NCBI GenBank assembly: GCA_015259305.1
Contig: JABZGO010000004.1
Location: 1 to 26,641, forward strand
From: Alloprevotella tannerae
GTDB taxonomy: Bacteria > Bacteroidota > Bacteroidia > Bacteroidales > Bacteroidaceae
DNA length: 26,641 bases
Direction: 5' to 3'
Position 1 is the first letter of the stretch, and every line of letters starts with the position of its first letter. The position numbers and the translations under genes were made by a program. The notes under the pieces were generated by a model, which saw only the letters and a list, made by a program, of their open reading frames with translations, had not been told where the DNA came from and searched no databases. Of this stretch, positions 8,174 to 17,566 are shown one piece after another.

Positions 8174-10333
8174 ATGAAAAAGTATTTATACATTCTTTCG
8201 TTTTGTTTTTTGCAATATACACTCTCGGGCTTTGCACAGAACAAACAAACCTCAATTTCAGACACAATAAAACTTCCCGAAGCAACTGTATTGGCAGAAA
8301 GACCATTTGTCCAACGTAAGGCTGACAGAATGATAGTCAGTATAGAACACAGCAAATTGTTAAAGGCACGTTCTCTTTCTAATATTTTGAGTTTGATTCC
8401 CGGTGTAAGTTATGATGGTGAAGGTAGTGTTACTATTATGGGGAATGGCATTAGGATATATGAAAATGGAAGAATGGTAAAACTAAGTGGTACGCAACTT
8501 AAAAGATATTTGTCTTCTTTACGTGGCAATGATATTAAGAGTTTAGAGATACTGCCTCAAGCAACAGCTGAGTATGATGCGGAAGGAGGAACGGGGATTC
8601 TTGTTATCAATCGGCAGAAGAAGCATGATTATGGACTTTCCGGTTATGGGGGTAGCGAATACGAACGAAAAAGTAAAAATTCATTCTCAGAATTTACGGG
8701 ATTAACTTATTCGTGGGGAAACTTTGCACTTTATGCCAATATGATGTTAGGCCGGTCGGAAAGTCTAAGTAAAATAGCCGAAAGTGACTATGGACGAAAT
8801 ATAACAGTTAATAGTATATCTGAAAGTACAGATAAAAGTCTTTACTATATGCCTAAGTTGGGCTTTGACTTTAATATATCCCCAAAGCAATATTTAGGTA
8901 TTGAATGGTCTGGTAATTACGCAAAAGATTATGCCAATGACTGTTGGGTTCATTCTACTATTACCGACAATAGTCCTTATCCAACAAGCATTAAGAGTTA
9001 TGCTCCATATACCTTAAGGCCTAATACCAATGATGTTACATTAAATTATGAATGGAAGACAGATACACTGGGAAGTAAACTAAATACCATTGCTGATTAT
9101 GCCCGCAAAAGAGAACATGATTTGTATGAATATGAAAATAAATATACTTTAGGCATAAGTTCGGATAGTATTATATCTAAATCGCAACCCTCATTTGAGC
9201 GCATAGATGTATATAGTGCACAAGTAGACTTTGAAAAATATTTCAACCATCATCAGTTTACTCTTGGTGCCAAGTATGTCTATGCCGGTATCAATTATGA
9301 TAATAAGCTATATCTCGGAAACACGACATTAGGAGGAGTGTTATCGGAAGATGTTGACCAACGAGACGATTTCAATTATTTTGAGCAACGATATGCGATA
9401 TATGGAATGTATAGGTACACATCACGATCTTGGGGTGTTCAAATGGGACTGCGTAACGAATATACGGAATGGAATACCCAACAAAGAGTAAAGACTCAAT
9501 TACATAACAGTAGAAGCGACAATAACATCTTCCCATCATTCTTTGTGAAAAAAAACATGGGACAAGGAAATGCTTTGTCGCTTAGTTATACGCAATCGAT
9601 AAATCGTCCGTCGTACCAAATGGTAAATCCATTTGTTTTTCATCTGTCTGAAACATCCTATAAGGAAGGTAATCCTTATTTAAAAGGTGAATTGCTATAC
9701 AATGCAGCATTACAATTCGTTCTGAAATCAAGATATATTTTCTCGTTATCTGCGCTTTTTATCGATAGGAAAATTAATGAGGTATACGAACAGGTTGGAG
9801 AGAAACAAACACGCTACATATTAAAAAATGATGGAAATTCAAAGAGATTGGCTTTGTATATGGAAATACCCTTTACGTGGGGTATGTGGAATTGTAGAAA
9901 TAATGCCGAACTAAGTCAGAGTTTATATCAGAATAGTGCTAAACGTATTCATGATTTTGGGGTCGTTCTATCGAGTTTTAATCGTTTTAGGTTGTCAAAA
10001 CAACTTACTGCGATGGCAAATTTACGCTATATCAGGCATTATAAACAACTTTATCTTGTTCAAAAGACAGATTACTTTGGTGTAGATATTGAGGGAGATT
10101 ATAGTTGTTTGAAGGACAAACTGAATATCAATTTTGGTGTGAAAGACTTGTTAAATAGCAGAGGAAAGAATCAACAAATATTCCGAAATAATAATTTTGA
10201 ACACCATTCAGACTTTAATTTTGTTTCACGAAAGTTCTTTGTTAGTGTAACGTTTAATTTCTCGGCCGGATTAAAACAAGCAAGCCAACATGATAAGACG
10301 CATTCTAATGGAGAAGAAAAAGAAAGAATGTAA
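8174..10333 (+). CDS. TonB-receptor-like outer membrane beta-barrel protein
   Basis: 719 residues from ATG 8174; an in-frame TTG at 8138 is a poor start and would bury the signal peptide MKKYLYILSFCFLQYTLSGFAQ. A short plug domain follows (about 35-150: LPEATVLAERPFVQRKADRMIV…, then SLEILPQATAEYDAEGGTGILVI). The remainder is a long beta barrel of aromatic-rich alternating strands, ending VSVTFNFSAG, of the OMP_b-brl_3 type. Family knowledge: these barrels sit in the outer membrane and either import substrates with TonB or act as SusC-like or regulatory relatives. The carboxypeptidase-like domain often found before the plug is absent, and no clear TonB box is visible. The substrate cannot be told. 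The gene is much more AT-rich than the housekeeping genes to the right and lies next to an IS remnant, which hints at transfer. Confidence 0.85.
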   Translation: MKKYLYILSFCFLQYTLSGFAQNKQTSISDTIKLPEATVLAERPFVQRKADRMIVSIEHSKLLKARSLSNILSLIPGVSYDGEGSVTIMGNGIRIYENGRMVKLSGTQLKRYLSSLRGNDIKSLEILPQATAEYDAEGGTGILVINRQKKHDYGLSGYGGSEYERKSKNSFSEFTGLTYSWGNFALYANMMLGRSESLSKIAESDYGRNITVNSISESTDKSLYYMPKLGFDFNISPKQYLGIEWSGNYAKDYANDCWVHSTITDNSPYPTSIKSYAPYTLRPNTNDVTLNYEWKTDTLGSKLNTIADYARKREHDLYEYENKYTLGISSDSIISKSQPSFERIDVYSAQVDFEKYFNHHQFTLGAKYVYAGINYDNKLYLGNTTLGGVLSEDVDQRDDFNYFEQRYAIYGMYRYTSRSWGVQMGLRNEYTEWNTQQRVKTQLHNSRSDNNIFPSFFVKKNMGQGNALSLSYTQSINRPSYQMVNPFVFHLSETSYKEGNPYLKGELLYNAALQFVLKSRYIFSLSALFIDRKINEVYEQVGEKQTRYILKNDGNSKRLALYMEIPFTWGMWNCRNNAELSQSLYQNSAKRIHDFGVVLSSFNRFRLSKQLTAMANLRYIRHYKQLYLVQKTDYFGVDIEGDYSCLKDKLNINFGVKDLLNSRGKNQQIFRNNNFEHHSDFNFVSRKFFVSVTFNFSAGLKQASQHDKTHSNGEEKERM

Positions 10334-10393
10334 TGAGTAGCTTTCCTTTGATTAGGCAACATGATTGATACGCGAGTCTAGGTTAAGAAAGTC

Positions 10394-10440
10394 CTTTTAA
10401 AAGTTAGTAATCTCGTTAGTTTTTTATAACTTTTCAAAAG
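10394..10440. terminator. Inverted repeat between convergent genes
   Basis: cttttaaaagtta (10394-10406) and taacttttcaaaag (10427-10440) are near-perfect inverted copies with one inserted base, in the gap between the convergent receptor and membrane-protein genes. It could terminate transcription from both sides; the AT-rich stem makes this uncertain. Confidence 0.35.
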
Positions 10441-10479
10441 TTCAGCGGACGCTATATCATTTAAGTCTCATTTCGCGCG

Positions 10480-11160
10480 CTAATCAAGTCCTAAGCGCTC
10501 CATATCCTTGCCATAAAGGCGGTTGAACTCTCTTGACGACAACCCGTGGGCAAGATAAAGCTCTACGAAAGTCTTGTAGATATCTGGTTTTATAGTGTAA
10601 AAATCCTCCATTCCACCTAAAGAGTGAGGATAGGAAAGTACACGCTTAAAGAAAATCGGGACAGGATTATCCTTCGTTCCGTAGGTTGGGTCATTCCATT
10701 GCCGGCGGTTCACATAGGCTGAAAAACTATAGATGTTAGTGATAAAAGTCAATCGTTGAACTTCTAAGTCTTCATACCAAGTTTTTTCGCCACCGCCTCT
10801 TGGAACGACATTATAGACACCTTTAAAGGAAACAACACCTACATACTTGTTATATTCAGGTGCATAAAAGTAGATGAGGTTATAAACAGCCGTTCGCGTT
10901 TGTGCTACGCCCATAAACCACCCGCTTGTGGTAAAGACATCATCATACGTGTCTAAATCACGATAGTCTTTGGGCACTTTTACGACGATCGTGTCGGAGT
11001 TCTTTATATATGTGTCTGCATAAGGAATAGCCGACTTATTCCCGCCAATGGTAAATCTGGTTATGATAAAGATAAGCAGCGGCGCACCTATGAACATCGC
11101 CAAAATCGTCCCCGACGTTGAAGCAATATAGGGAAATACTTTACGAAAGATATTCGCCAT
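10480..11160 (-). CDS. Membrane-anchored protein of unknown function
   Basis: 226 residues starting MANIFRKVFPYIA at ATG 11160-11158. A longer frame reaches 11211, but its extra codons lie inside the hairpin that follows tyrS, so the shorter start is preferred. There is one N-terminal membrane segment (about 10-32, TSGTILAMFIGAPLLIFIIT), then a predicted non-cytoplasmic domain of about 190 residues rich in Tyr, Phe and Asp. I do not recognise the family. It follows tyrS in the same direction, but the strong hairpin between them suggests largely separate transcription. Downstream it converges with the receptor gene. Confidence 0.7.
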   Translation of the reverse strand: MANIFRKVFPYIASTSGTILAMFIGAPLLIFIITRFTIGGNKSAIPYADTYIKNSDTIVVKVPKDYRDLDTYDDVFTTSGWFMGVAQTRTAVYNLIYFYAPEYNKYVGVVSFKGVYNVVPRGGGEKTWYEDLEVQRLTFITNIYSFSAYVNRRQWNDPTYGTKDNPVPIFFKRVLSYPHSLGGMEDFYTIKPDIYKTFVELYLAHGLSSREFNRLYGKDMERLGLD

Positions 11161-11189
11161 TATCTGCAATAAAATACTATAGTTTCGCA

Positions 11190-11234
11190 AGCCCGCTGCG
11201 CGGAGTCTCATCTACTTCTCGTGCGCAGCGGGCT
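11190..11234 (-). terminator. Hairpin after tyrS
   Basis: A perfect 12-bp stem: agcccgctgcgc (11190-11201) and gcgcagcgggct (11223-11234), 21-nt loop, starting 11 bases past the tyrS stop. A good intrinsic-terminator-like stem, though the T-run is poor. Confidence 0.65.
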
Positions 11235-11244
11235 GAATTTAGTC

Positions 11245-12540
11245 TTATTTTACCGTGATCAGATAGTAGTTTTTCTTGCCACGTTGTACGAGCATATATT
11301 TGCCATCTAAGAGATCCTCTTCTGTGATGGTTTTATCAAAGGCGGAAAGCTTCTCTTTATTGAGACTGACACCACCGCCCTGCACCAACTTACGCATCTC
11401 GCCCTTTGAGGCAAAGCATTGCGTCTTTTCGGCAAACAAATCAACGGCTTTAGCGCCCACAGCCTCAGCGCGCGCAACCTCAAAATGAGGCACACCGCTA
11501 AAGACGGCGAGCAAGGTCTTCTCATCAAGCTTCAGCAAACTCTCTTTTGTGGCTTTGCCAAAGAGGATTTCCGTAGCAGCCAGAGCTTTTTCGTATTCCT
11601 CGCGGCCGTGAACCATCACAGTCACCTCCTCGCCAAGACGGCGCTGCAATTGGCGGCGGCCGGGGTCAAGGCTGTGCTCGGCGATCAGGGCTTCAACTTC
11701 TTCGCGCCCCAGCAAGGTAAAGATCTTAATGTAGCGCGCAGCCTCTTCGTCGGAGACGTTAAGCCAGAACTGATAGAACTCGTAGGGCGTTGTGCGCTCT
11801 GCATCTAACCAAATATTGCCGCTTTCTGTTTTGCCAAACTTTCGACCATCGGCCTTCGTAATGAGGGGGCAAGTCAAAGCATACACCTCATTGTCGGGCC
11901 CTAACGTGCGGCGAATGAGCTCTGAGCCGGTCGTAATATTTCCCCACTGGTCGGAACCGCCCATCTGCAACTTACAATTCTTCGTCTTATACAGATAAAG
12001 GAAGTCGTAACCTTGCAGCAATTGGTAAGAAAACTCGGTAAACGAAAGGCCGTCGCGTGCTTCTCCGTTCAAACGCTTCTGCACACTGTCTTTCGCCATC
12101 ATATAATTGACGGTAATATGCTTACCAATGTCTCTCACAAACTCCAAGAAGGAATAATTTTTCATCCAATCGTAGTTGTTGACGAGCTCAGCTGCGTTGG
12201 GGGCATCTGAGTTGAAATCGAGGAAGCGCTCTAATTGCTTTTTAATGCCATTGATATTGTGCACAAGGGTCTCCTCATTCAAAAGGTTTCGTTCCTGACT
12301 TTTTCCCGAGGGATCGCCGATCATACCGGTAGCTCCACCGATAAGCGCCAAGGGTTTATGGCCACAATGCTGAAAGAGGCGGAGCATCATTACGCCACAC
12401 AAGTGGCCAATGTGCAGAGAGTCGGCCGTCGGATCAATGCCGACGTAAGCCGTGACTCTTTCTTTTTGAATCAATTCTTCTGTTCCCGGCATGAGCTGAT
12501 GCAACATCCCACGCCATCTTAATTCTTCTACGAAATTCAT
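11245..12540 (-). CDS. tyrS: Tyrosine--tRNA ligase
   Basis: 431 residues, full length for bacterial TyrRS. It charges tRNA-Tyr with tyrosine using ATP in the cytoplasm. The Rossmann catalytic domain carries HIGH at residues 43-46 ([10 protein letters not shown]) and the KMSKS-equivalent KFGKT at 234-238. The tyrosine-binding part is visible in YQLLQGYDF and GGSDQWGNI. The C-terminal ~80 residues form an S4-type RNA-binding domain ([15 protein letters not shown]…). The start ATG at 12540 lies close behind a promoter (12567-12597). It is divergent from mnmG across a 544-bp gap. No T-box or other leader structure was seen; the leader is only about 20 nt. Confidence 0.97.
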   Translation of the reverse strand: MNFVEELRWRGMLHQLMPGTEELIQKERVTAYVGIDPTADSLHIGHLCGVMMLRLFQHCGHKPLALIGGATGMIGDPSGKSQERNLLNEETLVHNINGIKKQLERFLDFNSDAPNAAELVNNYDWMKNYSFLEFVRDIGKHITVNYMMAKDSVQKRLNGEARDGLSFTEFSYQLLQGYDFLYLYKTKNCKLQMGGSDQWGNITTGSELIRRTLGPDNEVYALTCPLITKADGRKFGKTESGNIWLDAERTTPYEFYQFWLNVSDEEAARYIKIFTLLGREEVEALIAEHSLDPGRRQLQRRLGEEVTVMVHGREEYEKALAATEILFGKATKESLLKLDEKTLLAVFSGVPHFEVARAEAVGAKAVDLFAEKTQCFASKGEMRKLVQGGGVSLNKEKLSAFDKTITEEDLLDGKYMLVQRGKKNYYLITVK

Positions 12541-12566
12541 CGAGCTGTTTGTTTACAATTTGCCGA

Positions 12567-12597
12567 CAAAGTTAGTATAAACCGCGAAAAAGGCAAA
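12567..12597 (-). promoter_or_regulatory. Bacteroidetes-type promoter for tyrS
   Basis: On the minus strand TTTG (12597-12594), a 19-nt spacer and TAACTTTG (12574-12567) match the consensus exactly. The tyrS start is 27 bases further on. Confidence 0.75.
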
Positions 12598-13050
12598 CGT
12601 ATAATGCCCTATTGCTTATTTGCCATCATCCTTTGGGAAGCATCTAGCAAGAAATTCAGGTTAAAAATAAACGTCGTTCCGCGATGAAACCGCCTTCTTT
12701 AAGATGAATAAAGAGCAAACAGGCATAGAAGACGACAGGGCACTTGGCCCGCATACGCAGCTCCACAAATAATACCCACGCTTTTACATCTGAAGGCTAG
12801 AAATAGGGTCACATCTTATTCCATTTACACAGAAGATACTTGAGCTGCAAAAAACATCGGTTTCAACGTAGAATATTATTGTTTCTCTCTTATTCAACGC
12901 ATTCAATATCCGGCGGTTTCATCGACACAAAGGTAATCTCGCTGCAAGGCGGTTAAAGGCTATCTACGACAAGGCGTTCGACAAGCAAAGGGTAGCACGC
13001 TGTCGCTTGAAGTCAGAATGACTAAATACAGTAATTTGGGAAAAATTTGG
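12598..13050. other. Gene-free spacer between tyrS and mnmG
   Basis: No coding frame or recognisable RNA gene is seen. The only structure is a perfect 13-bp inverted repeat, cgatgaaaccgcc (12682-12694) and ggcggtttcatcg (12912-12924), 217 bp apart; the second copy's sequence also recurs inside mnmG (14683-14695). Confidence 0.5.
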
Positions 13051-13058
13051 TAACTTTG
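13051..13058 (+). promoter_or_regulatory. Candidate -7 element for mnmG
   Basis: TAACTTTG lies 26 bases before the mnmG start. No TTTG is found at the usual 19-21 nt spacing upstream (the nearest is 12 nt away), so this is a partial match only. Confidence 0.45.
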
Positions 13059-13084
13059 TTCGCTTTAATTGAAAGTAATGCTGT

Positions 13085-14962
13085 ATGACTCCTGATTTCT
13101 CCTACGACGTTTTAGTTATTGGGGCCGGCCACGCCGGCTGCGAAGCGGCATATGCTGCGGCGACAATGGGCGCAAAGACGTGCCTCATCACAATAGATAT
13201 GAACAAGATCGCGCAGATGAGCTGCAATCCGGCCATCGGCGGGATTGCCAAAGGGCAAATCGTGCGCGAAGTCGATGCTCTTGGCGGACTGATGGGGGAA
13301 ATTACGGACTTAGCTACAATTCAGTTTCGCATGCTTAACCGCTCTAAAGGACCGGCTATGTGGAGTCCGCGGGCGCAGTGCGACCGCATGCAATACAGCT
13401 TGGCTATGCGTGAGCGACTCGAACAAACGCCGAACCTGCAAATCTGGCAAGATGAGGTAACGGAACTTATAGTGGAGCACGGACAAGTCGTAGGCGTGCG
13501 CACAATTTGGGATATCGTATTTCGCGCAAAGGCAGTGATTATTACAGCGGGCACTTTCTTGAACGGCTTGATGCACATCGGCCGAAAAATGGTCGAAGGT
13601 GGGCGTTGTGCTGAGGCTGCGGCGAAGTTTTTAACCGATTCCATCGCAAAAAACGGTATATCTTTCGCCAGAATGAAGACGGGAACGCCGGTGCGTATCG
13701 ATGCTCGCTCTGTGCATCTTGACGAAATGGAGATCGAACCGGGCGAAACAGACTTTCATCGGTTCAGCTACGTGAGCACAGAACGCCAACTGAAGCAGAT
13801 GGTCTGCTGGACATGTTATACGAATCCTGAGGTTCACGCTGTTTTGGAAAAGGCACTCCCCGACTCTCCTTTATATAATGGTCAGATTGACAGCATCGGT
13901 CCACGTTACTGTCCGAGTATAGAAACAAAACTCGTGACGTTTCCGGACCGAAAGCAACATCCGCTCTTCCTGGAACCTGAGGGCACATCGACGAATGAAC
14001 TTTATCTGAATGGTTTTTCGTCAAGTTTGCCGCTTCACGCGCAGTTGGAGGCACTGCGAAAGATTCCGTGCTTTCGCGACGTGGCGCTGTACCGACCAGG
14101 CTACGCGATTGAGTATGATTTCTTCGACCCGACGCAACTGGAGCATACGCTGGAGTCAAAAGCGGTGAGCGGACTCTTTCTCGCCGGACAGGTAAACGGC
14201 ACAACAGGATACGAGGAAGCAGCAGGACAAGGACTCATTGCTGGCATTAACGCGGCTCTACTTGTCAACGGCCGTCCGGCTTTTGCGCTTCGCCGAGATG
14301 AAGCCTATATCGGCGTACTCATCGATGATTTGGTCACTAAGGGCGTAGACGAACCCTATCGTATGTTTACCTCACGCGCTGAGTATCGCATTTTGCTTCG
14401 ACAAGACAATGCAGACATTCGACTCACGCCATACGCGATCGAGTTTGGTTTGGCTTCAGCTGAACGCATTCATCGCTTTGAATCGAAGAAAGCCGCACTC
14501 GAAAATATCATCACTACAGCGCAACACACATCGATCAAACCGGACAATATTAATAGCTACTTGGAGTCAATTGGGAGCACGCCTCTTCGGCGTGGTTGCA
14601 AAGCTTACGATCTTGTCACACGACCAGAAATTTCCTTAACAGATCTGGCGCAGCATACGCCGGCGCTATCTAAAGCTATAAAGGCGGTTTCATCGGATCG
14701 TGAAGAAACCATTGAAGCGGCAGAAATTGAAATAAAATATAGCGGCTACATCGCACGTGAGCGCCAATTGGCAGACAAGATACAACGCTTAGAGGATATA
14801 AAAATACGCGGAGTATTCGACTATTCCAAACTACATCAACTGTCGACTGAAGCCCGGCAAAAACTTGCTAAGATCGATCCGGAAACATTAGCGCAAGCGA
14901 GTCGCATTCCAGGAATTTCACCTTCAGATATCAGCGTCTTATTGCTTTTAAGCGGGCGCTAA
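13085..14962 (+). CDS. mnmG: tRNA uridine-5-carboxymethylaminomethyl modification enzyme MnmG (GidA)
   Basis: 625 residues, the usual length. With MnmE it installs the carboxymethylaminomethyl group on wobble uridine 34 of certain tRNAs, using FAD. The FAD-binding Rossmann motif GAGHAGCEAA starts at residue 13. Family signatures include SCNPAIGGIAKGQ, LNRSKGPAMWSPRAQ, KTGTPVRID and, further on, GQVNGTTGYEEAAGQG. The C-terminal helical domain that contacts MnmE and tRNA is intact (…SRIPGISPSDISVLLLLSGR). In many bacteria the gene lies near the replication origin, which fits the parS site about 80 bases past its stop. It begins a same-strand run continuing to deoC. Confidence 0.97.
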   Translation: MTPDFSYDVLVIGAGHAGCEAAYAAATMGAKTCLITIDMNKIAQMSCNPAIGGIAKGQIVREVDALGGLMGEITDLATIQFRMLNRSKGPAMWSPRAQCDRMQYSLAMRERLEQTPNLQIWQDEVTELIVEHGQVVGVRTIWDIVFRAKAVIITAGTFLNGLMHIGRKMVEGGRCAEAAAKFLTDSIAKNGISFARMKTGTPVRIDARSVHLDEMEIEPGETDFHRFSYVSTERQLKQMVCWTCYTNPEVHAVLEKALPDSPLYNGQIDSIGPRYCPSIETKLVTFPDRKQHPLFLEPEGTSTNELYLNGFSSSLPLHAQLEALRKIPCFRDVALYRPGYAIEYDFFDPTQLEHTLESKAVSGLFLAGQVNGTTGYEEAAGQGLIAGINAALLVNGRPAFALRRDEAYIGVLIDDLVTKGVDEPYRMFTSRAEYRILLRQDNADIRLTPYAIEFGLASAERIHRFESKKAALENIITTAQHTSIKPDNINSYLESIGSTPLRRGCKAYDLVTRPEISLTDLAQHTPALSKAIKAVSSDREETIEAAEIEIKYSGYIARERQLADKIQRLEDIKIRGVFDYSKLHQLSTEARQKLAKIDPETLAQASRIPGISPSDISVLLLLSGR

Positions 14963-15039
14963 AAAGCAGACATAAAGCTATCTCTAAAACACGACTAAAA
15001 CAGCGATGAATTCGGACAAAATAAAGAGTCATATAAGAA

Positions 15040-15055
15040 AGTTCCACGTGAAACA
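15040..15055. other. parS-like ParB-binding site
   Basis: The 16-mer AGTTCCACGTGAAACA matches the bacterial parS consensus TGTTNCACGTGAAACA at every defined position but the first. It lies in the 126-bp gap between mnmG and apt. Family knowledge: ParB loads at parS, spreads, and recruits SMC, and such sites cluster near the chromosome origin. parA and parB are not in the window. Confidence 0.75.
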
Positions 15056-15088
15056 AAATAAAGAAAATACTGCTAAACACAACGTTTT

Positions 15089-15625
15089 ATGAACAAAAAA
15101 CTGTTACTCGAAAATCTGAGAAACGTACCTGATTATCCTAAAAAGGGCATCCAATTTCAAGATGTCTCTACCCTATTCAAAAACCCTGCTTGCATTGAAG
15201 AAATGAAGCAGGAATTGGTGCGCCTATATAAAGATAAAGGCATCACAAAAGTTGTCGGCATAGAGTCGCGAGGTTTCGTTATGGGCGCAATCTTAGCAGC
15301 CGAATTAGGCGCAGGTTTTGTTATGGCGCGCAAACCCGGCAAACTGCCCGCCGATACCTTTAAGGAAACTTACGAAAAAGAATACGGCTTCGATGAAATC
15401 GAAATCCATACGGACGCCATCACGAGCGAGGATACCGTCCTCATCCACGACGACCTCTTAGCTACGGGCGGAAGCATGGAGGCTGTGTACAAATTGTGTC
15501 AGCGTTTTAATCCACGCCGGATCTATGTAAACTTCCTCATCGAACTTGCGATGGAAGGACTGAACGGCCGCAAGGCACTGGGCGTCGATAAAGACATCAC
15601 GACGCTGATTACCGTCAGTCGGTAA
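15089..15625 (+). CDS. apt: Adenine phosphoribosyltransferase
   Basis: 178 residues, the normal length. It salvages adenine by joining it to PRPP to give AMP in the cytoplasm. Signatures: the N-terminal hood NVPDYPKKGIQFQDVSTLF, IESRGFVMGA, the flexible-loop KPGKLPADT segment, and the PRPP-binding motif VLIHDDLLATGGSM at residues 117-130 with its acidic pair. It stands 126 bp after mnmG and 41 bp before uvrC in the same direction. No separate promoter was recognised in front of it, so co-transcription with mnmG is possible. Confidence 0.96.
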   Translation: MNKKLLLENLRNVPDYPKKGIQFQDVSTLFKNPACIEEMKQELVRLYKDKGITKVVGIESRGFVMGAILAAELGAGFVMARKPGKLPADTFKETYEKEYGFDEIEIHTDAITSEDTVLIHDDLLATGGSMEAVYKLCQRFNPRRIYVNFLIELAMEGLNGRKALGVDKDITTLITVSR

Positions 15626-15666
15626 TAGAACGGCGGTGGGGTTAGATAGCGCAAAGAGTTAATAGA

Positions 15667-17508
15667 ATGACAAAAGAAGAAACAACGGCAATAAAAAAAT
15701 ATCTGAAAGGCATTGTCAACAATTTGCCTGAAAAGCCCGGCTGCTATCAATATTTGAATGCAGACGGGAAGATTATATATGTGGGCAAGGCCAAGAATCT
15801 AAAACGCCGCGTTTCTTCGTACTTCACAAATCCGAAACAAAGTTTTAAAACGCAGCATCTAGTCCCGAAGATTCGCGACATTCGCTACGTTGTCGTCAAT
15901 ACGGAAGAGGACGCGCTACTTTTGGAAAACAACCTGATCAAGCGCTACAAACCCCACTACAACGTATTGCTAAAGGATGATAAGACCTACCCTTCCATCG
16001 CCATCAGCAACGAATATCTGCCGCGCGTATTCAAAGTGAGGAAGCGCGCAGGCAAGGGCGCGACATTCTTTGGCCCGTACAGTCACGTCCCAACAATGTA
16101 TGCATTGCTCGAACTCTGCCACAAACTTTATCGGCCACGGCCTTGCCGCATGCCAATGACGAAAGAAGGCGTTGAAAGCGGAAAATACGACCTCTGCCTC
16201 GAATACCACATCGGCAATTGTGCTGCGCCGTGCGTCGGGAAACAGACTTGGGACGACTACAACAAGAATATTGCCGCCTGCAAAGAGATTTTGCGCGGCA
16301 ACACCGCCGAATTGGAGCGCAACATCAAGACCCGAATGCTTGAAGAGGCCGAACATTTACGCTTTGAAGCCGCCGAAGCACTCAAACAACAATACTTGTT
16401 GCTCTCCAATTACCGCGCCAAGAGCGAAATTGTCTCCGGCGTCATTCACAACCTCGACGTTTTCAACATTGAGAGCGAGGAAAAAGTGGCGTACATCAAC
16501 TATCTGCACGTCACGAACGGCAACATCACGCAGGCCTTCACGTTTGAATATAAGAAGCGCTTGGGCGAGAGCGATGAAGAACTGCTTTCGCTCGGCATTG
16601 TCGAAATGCGTGAGCGCTATCATAGCCGATCGACCGAGATTGTCGTACCTTTCGCTTTAGACCTACCGGAAAGTTACGCCACGCAAACCATTCCTCAAAA
16701 AGGAGATAAGAAAAAGCTCCTCGAACTGTCCAAACTCAACGTCAAGCAATACAAGTTTGACCGCCTCAAGCAAGCCGACAAACTCAATCCGGAGCAAAAA
16801 TCCGTGCGCTTGATGCAAGAAATACAGCGCGAATTAGGCCTCGCGCAACTCCCCTACCGCATAGAATTGTTCGACAACTCCAATTTACAAGGAAGCGATG
16901 CCGTAGCCGCCTGCGTAGTCTTTGAAAAATTGCGTCCGGCCAAGAAAGCCTATCGCAAGTACAATATAAAAACCGTCAGCGGGCCCGACGATTACGCCTC
17001 GATGCAAGAAGTCGTCCGCCGGCGTTATTCGCGCTTGATTGAAGAAGAACAACCACTGCCCAACCTCATTATAGCCGACGGCGGAAAAGGCCAAATGGAA
17101 GTCATACGCCAAGTGGTAGAGGACGAACTCAAGCTCCCCATCCCCATTGCCGGTTTAGCGAAAGACGCCCACCATCGCACGCGCGAACTCCTCTTTGGTT
17201 TCCCACCCAAGAGCATCGGTATGAAGGCCGACGGCCCACTATTCCGTCTCTTGACCGGTATGCAGGATGAAGTGCATCGCTTCGCCATCACCTTCCATCG
17301 CCAGAAGCGCAGCAAGCGCCAGACGGCCTCGCGCTTAGATCAAATAGCCGGCGTAGGCGAGAAGACAAAATCCCTACTCCTGCAAAAATTTGGCAGTCTG
17401 AAGCGCATAGAAGAAGCCAGTTGCGCCCAATTGCAAACCGCTCTGGGGACGAAAAGGGGCGCCAAAGTCTTTGAAAACCTCCACCAAATAAGCGTAAATC
17501 AGGAATAA
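15667..17508 (+). CDS. uvrC: UvrABC system protein C (excision nuclease subunit)
   Basis: 613 residues, full length. UvrC makes both incisions around a lesion in nucleotide excision repair after UvrA/UvrB mark it. The N-terminal GIY-YIG nuclease domain is at about 15-100 (PGCYQYLNADGKIIYVGKAKNLKRRVSS), with a Cys-rich segment near 160-190. The UVR motif that binds UvrB is near 215-245 (EAEHLRFEAAEALKQQ). The RNase H-like second nuclease domain follows (FDNSNLQGSDAVAACVVF … LIIADGGKGQ). Tandem helix-hairpin-helix motifs close the protein (LDQIAGVGEKTKSLLLQKFG). It follows apt by 41 bp and precedes dtd by 58 bp. Confidence 0.97.
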   Translation: MTKEETTAIKKYLKGIVNNLPEKPGCYQYLNADGKIIYVGKAKNLKRRVSSYFTNPKQSFKTQHLVPKIRDIRYVVVNTEEDALLLENNLIKRYKPHYNVLLKDDKTYPSIAISNEYLPRVFKVRKRAGKGATFFGPYSHVPTMYALLELCHKLYRPRPCRMPMTKEGVESGKYDLCLEYHIGNCAAPCVGKQTWDDYNKNIAACKEILRGNTAELERNIKTRMLEEAEHLRFEAAEALKQQYLLLSNYRAKSEIVSGVIHNLDVFNIESEEKVAYINYLHVTNGNITQAFTFEYKKRLGESDEELLSLGIVEMRERYHSRSTEIVVPFALDLPESYATQTIPQKGDKKKLLELSKLNVKQYKFDRLKQADKLNPEQKSVRLMQEIQRELGLAQLPYRIELFDNSNLQGSDAVAACVVFEKLRPAKKAYRKYNIKTVSGPDDYASMQEVVRRRYSRLIEEEQPLPNLIIADGGKGQMEVIRQVVEDELKLPIPIAGLAKDAHHRTRELLFGFPPKSIGMKADGPLFRLLTGMQDEVHRFAITFHRQKRSKRQTASRLDQIAGVGEKTKSLLLQKFGSLKRIEEASCAQLQTALGTKRGAKVFENLHQISVNQE

Positions 17509-17566
17509 AGGCTTACTTTTGTTGATTGCTGCGTCGCGAAGCGCCAACCAAGTAACGATAGAAAGA

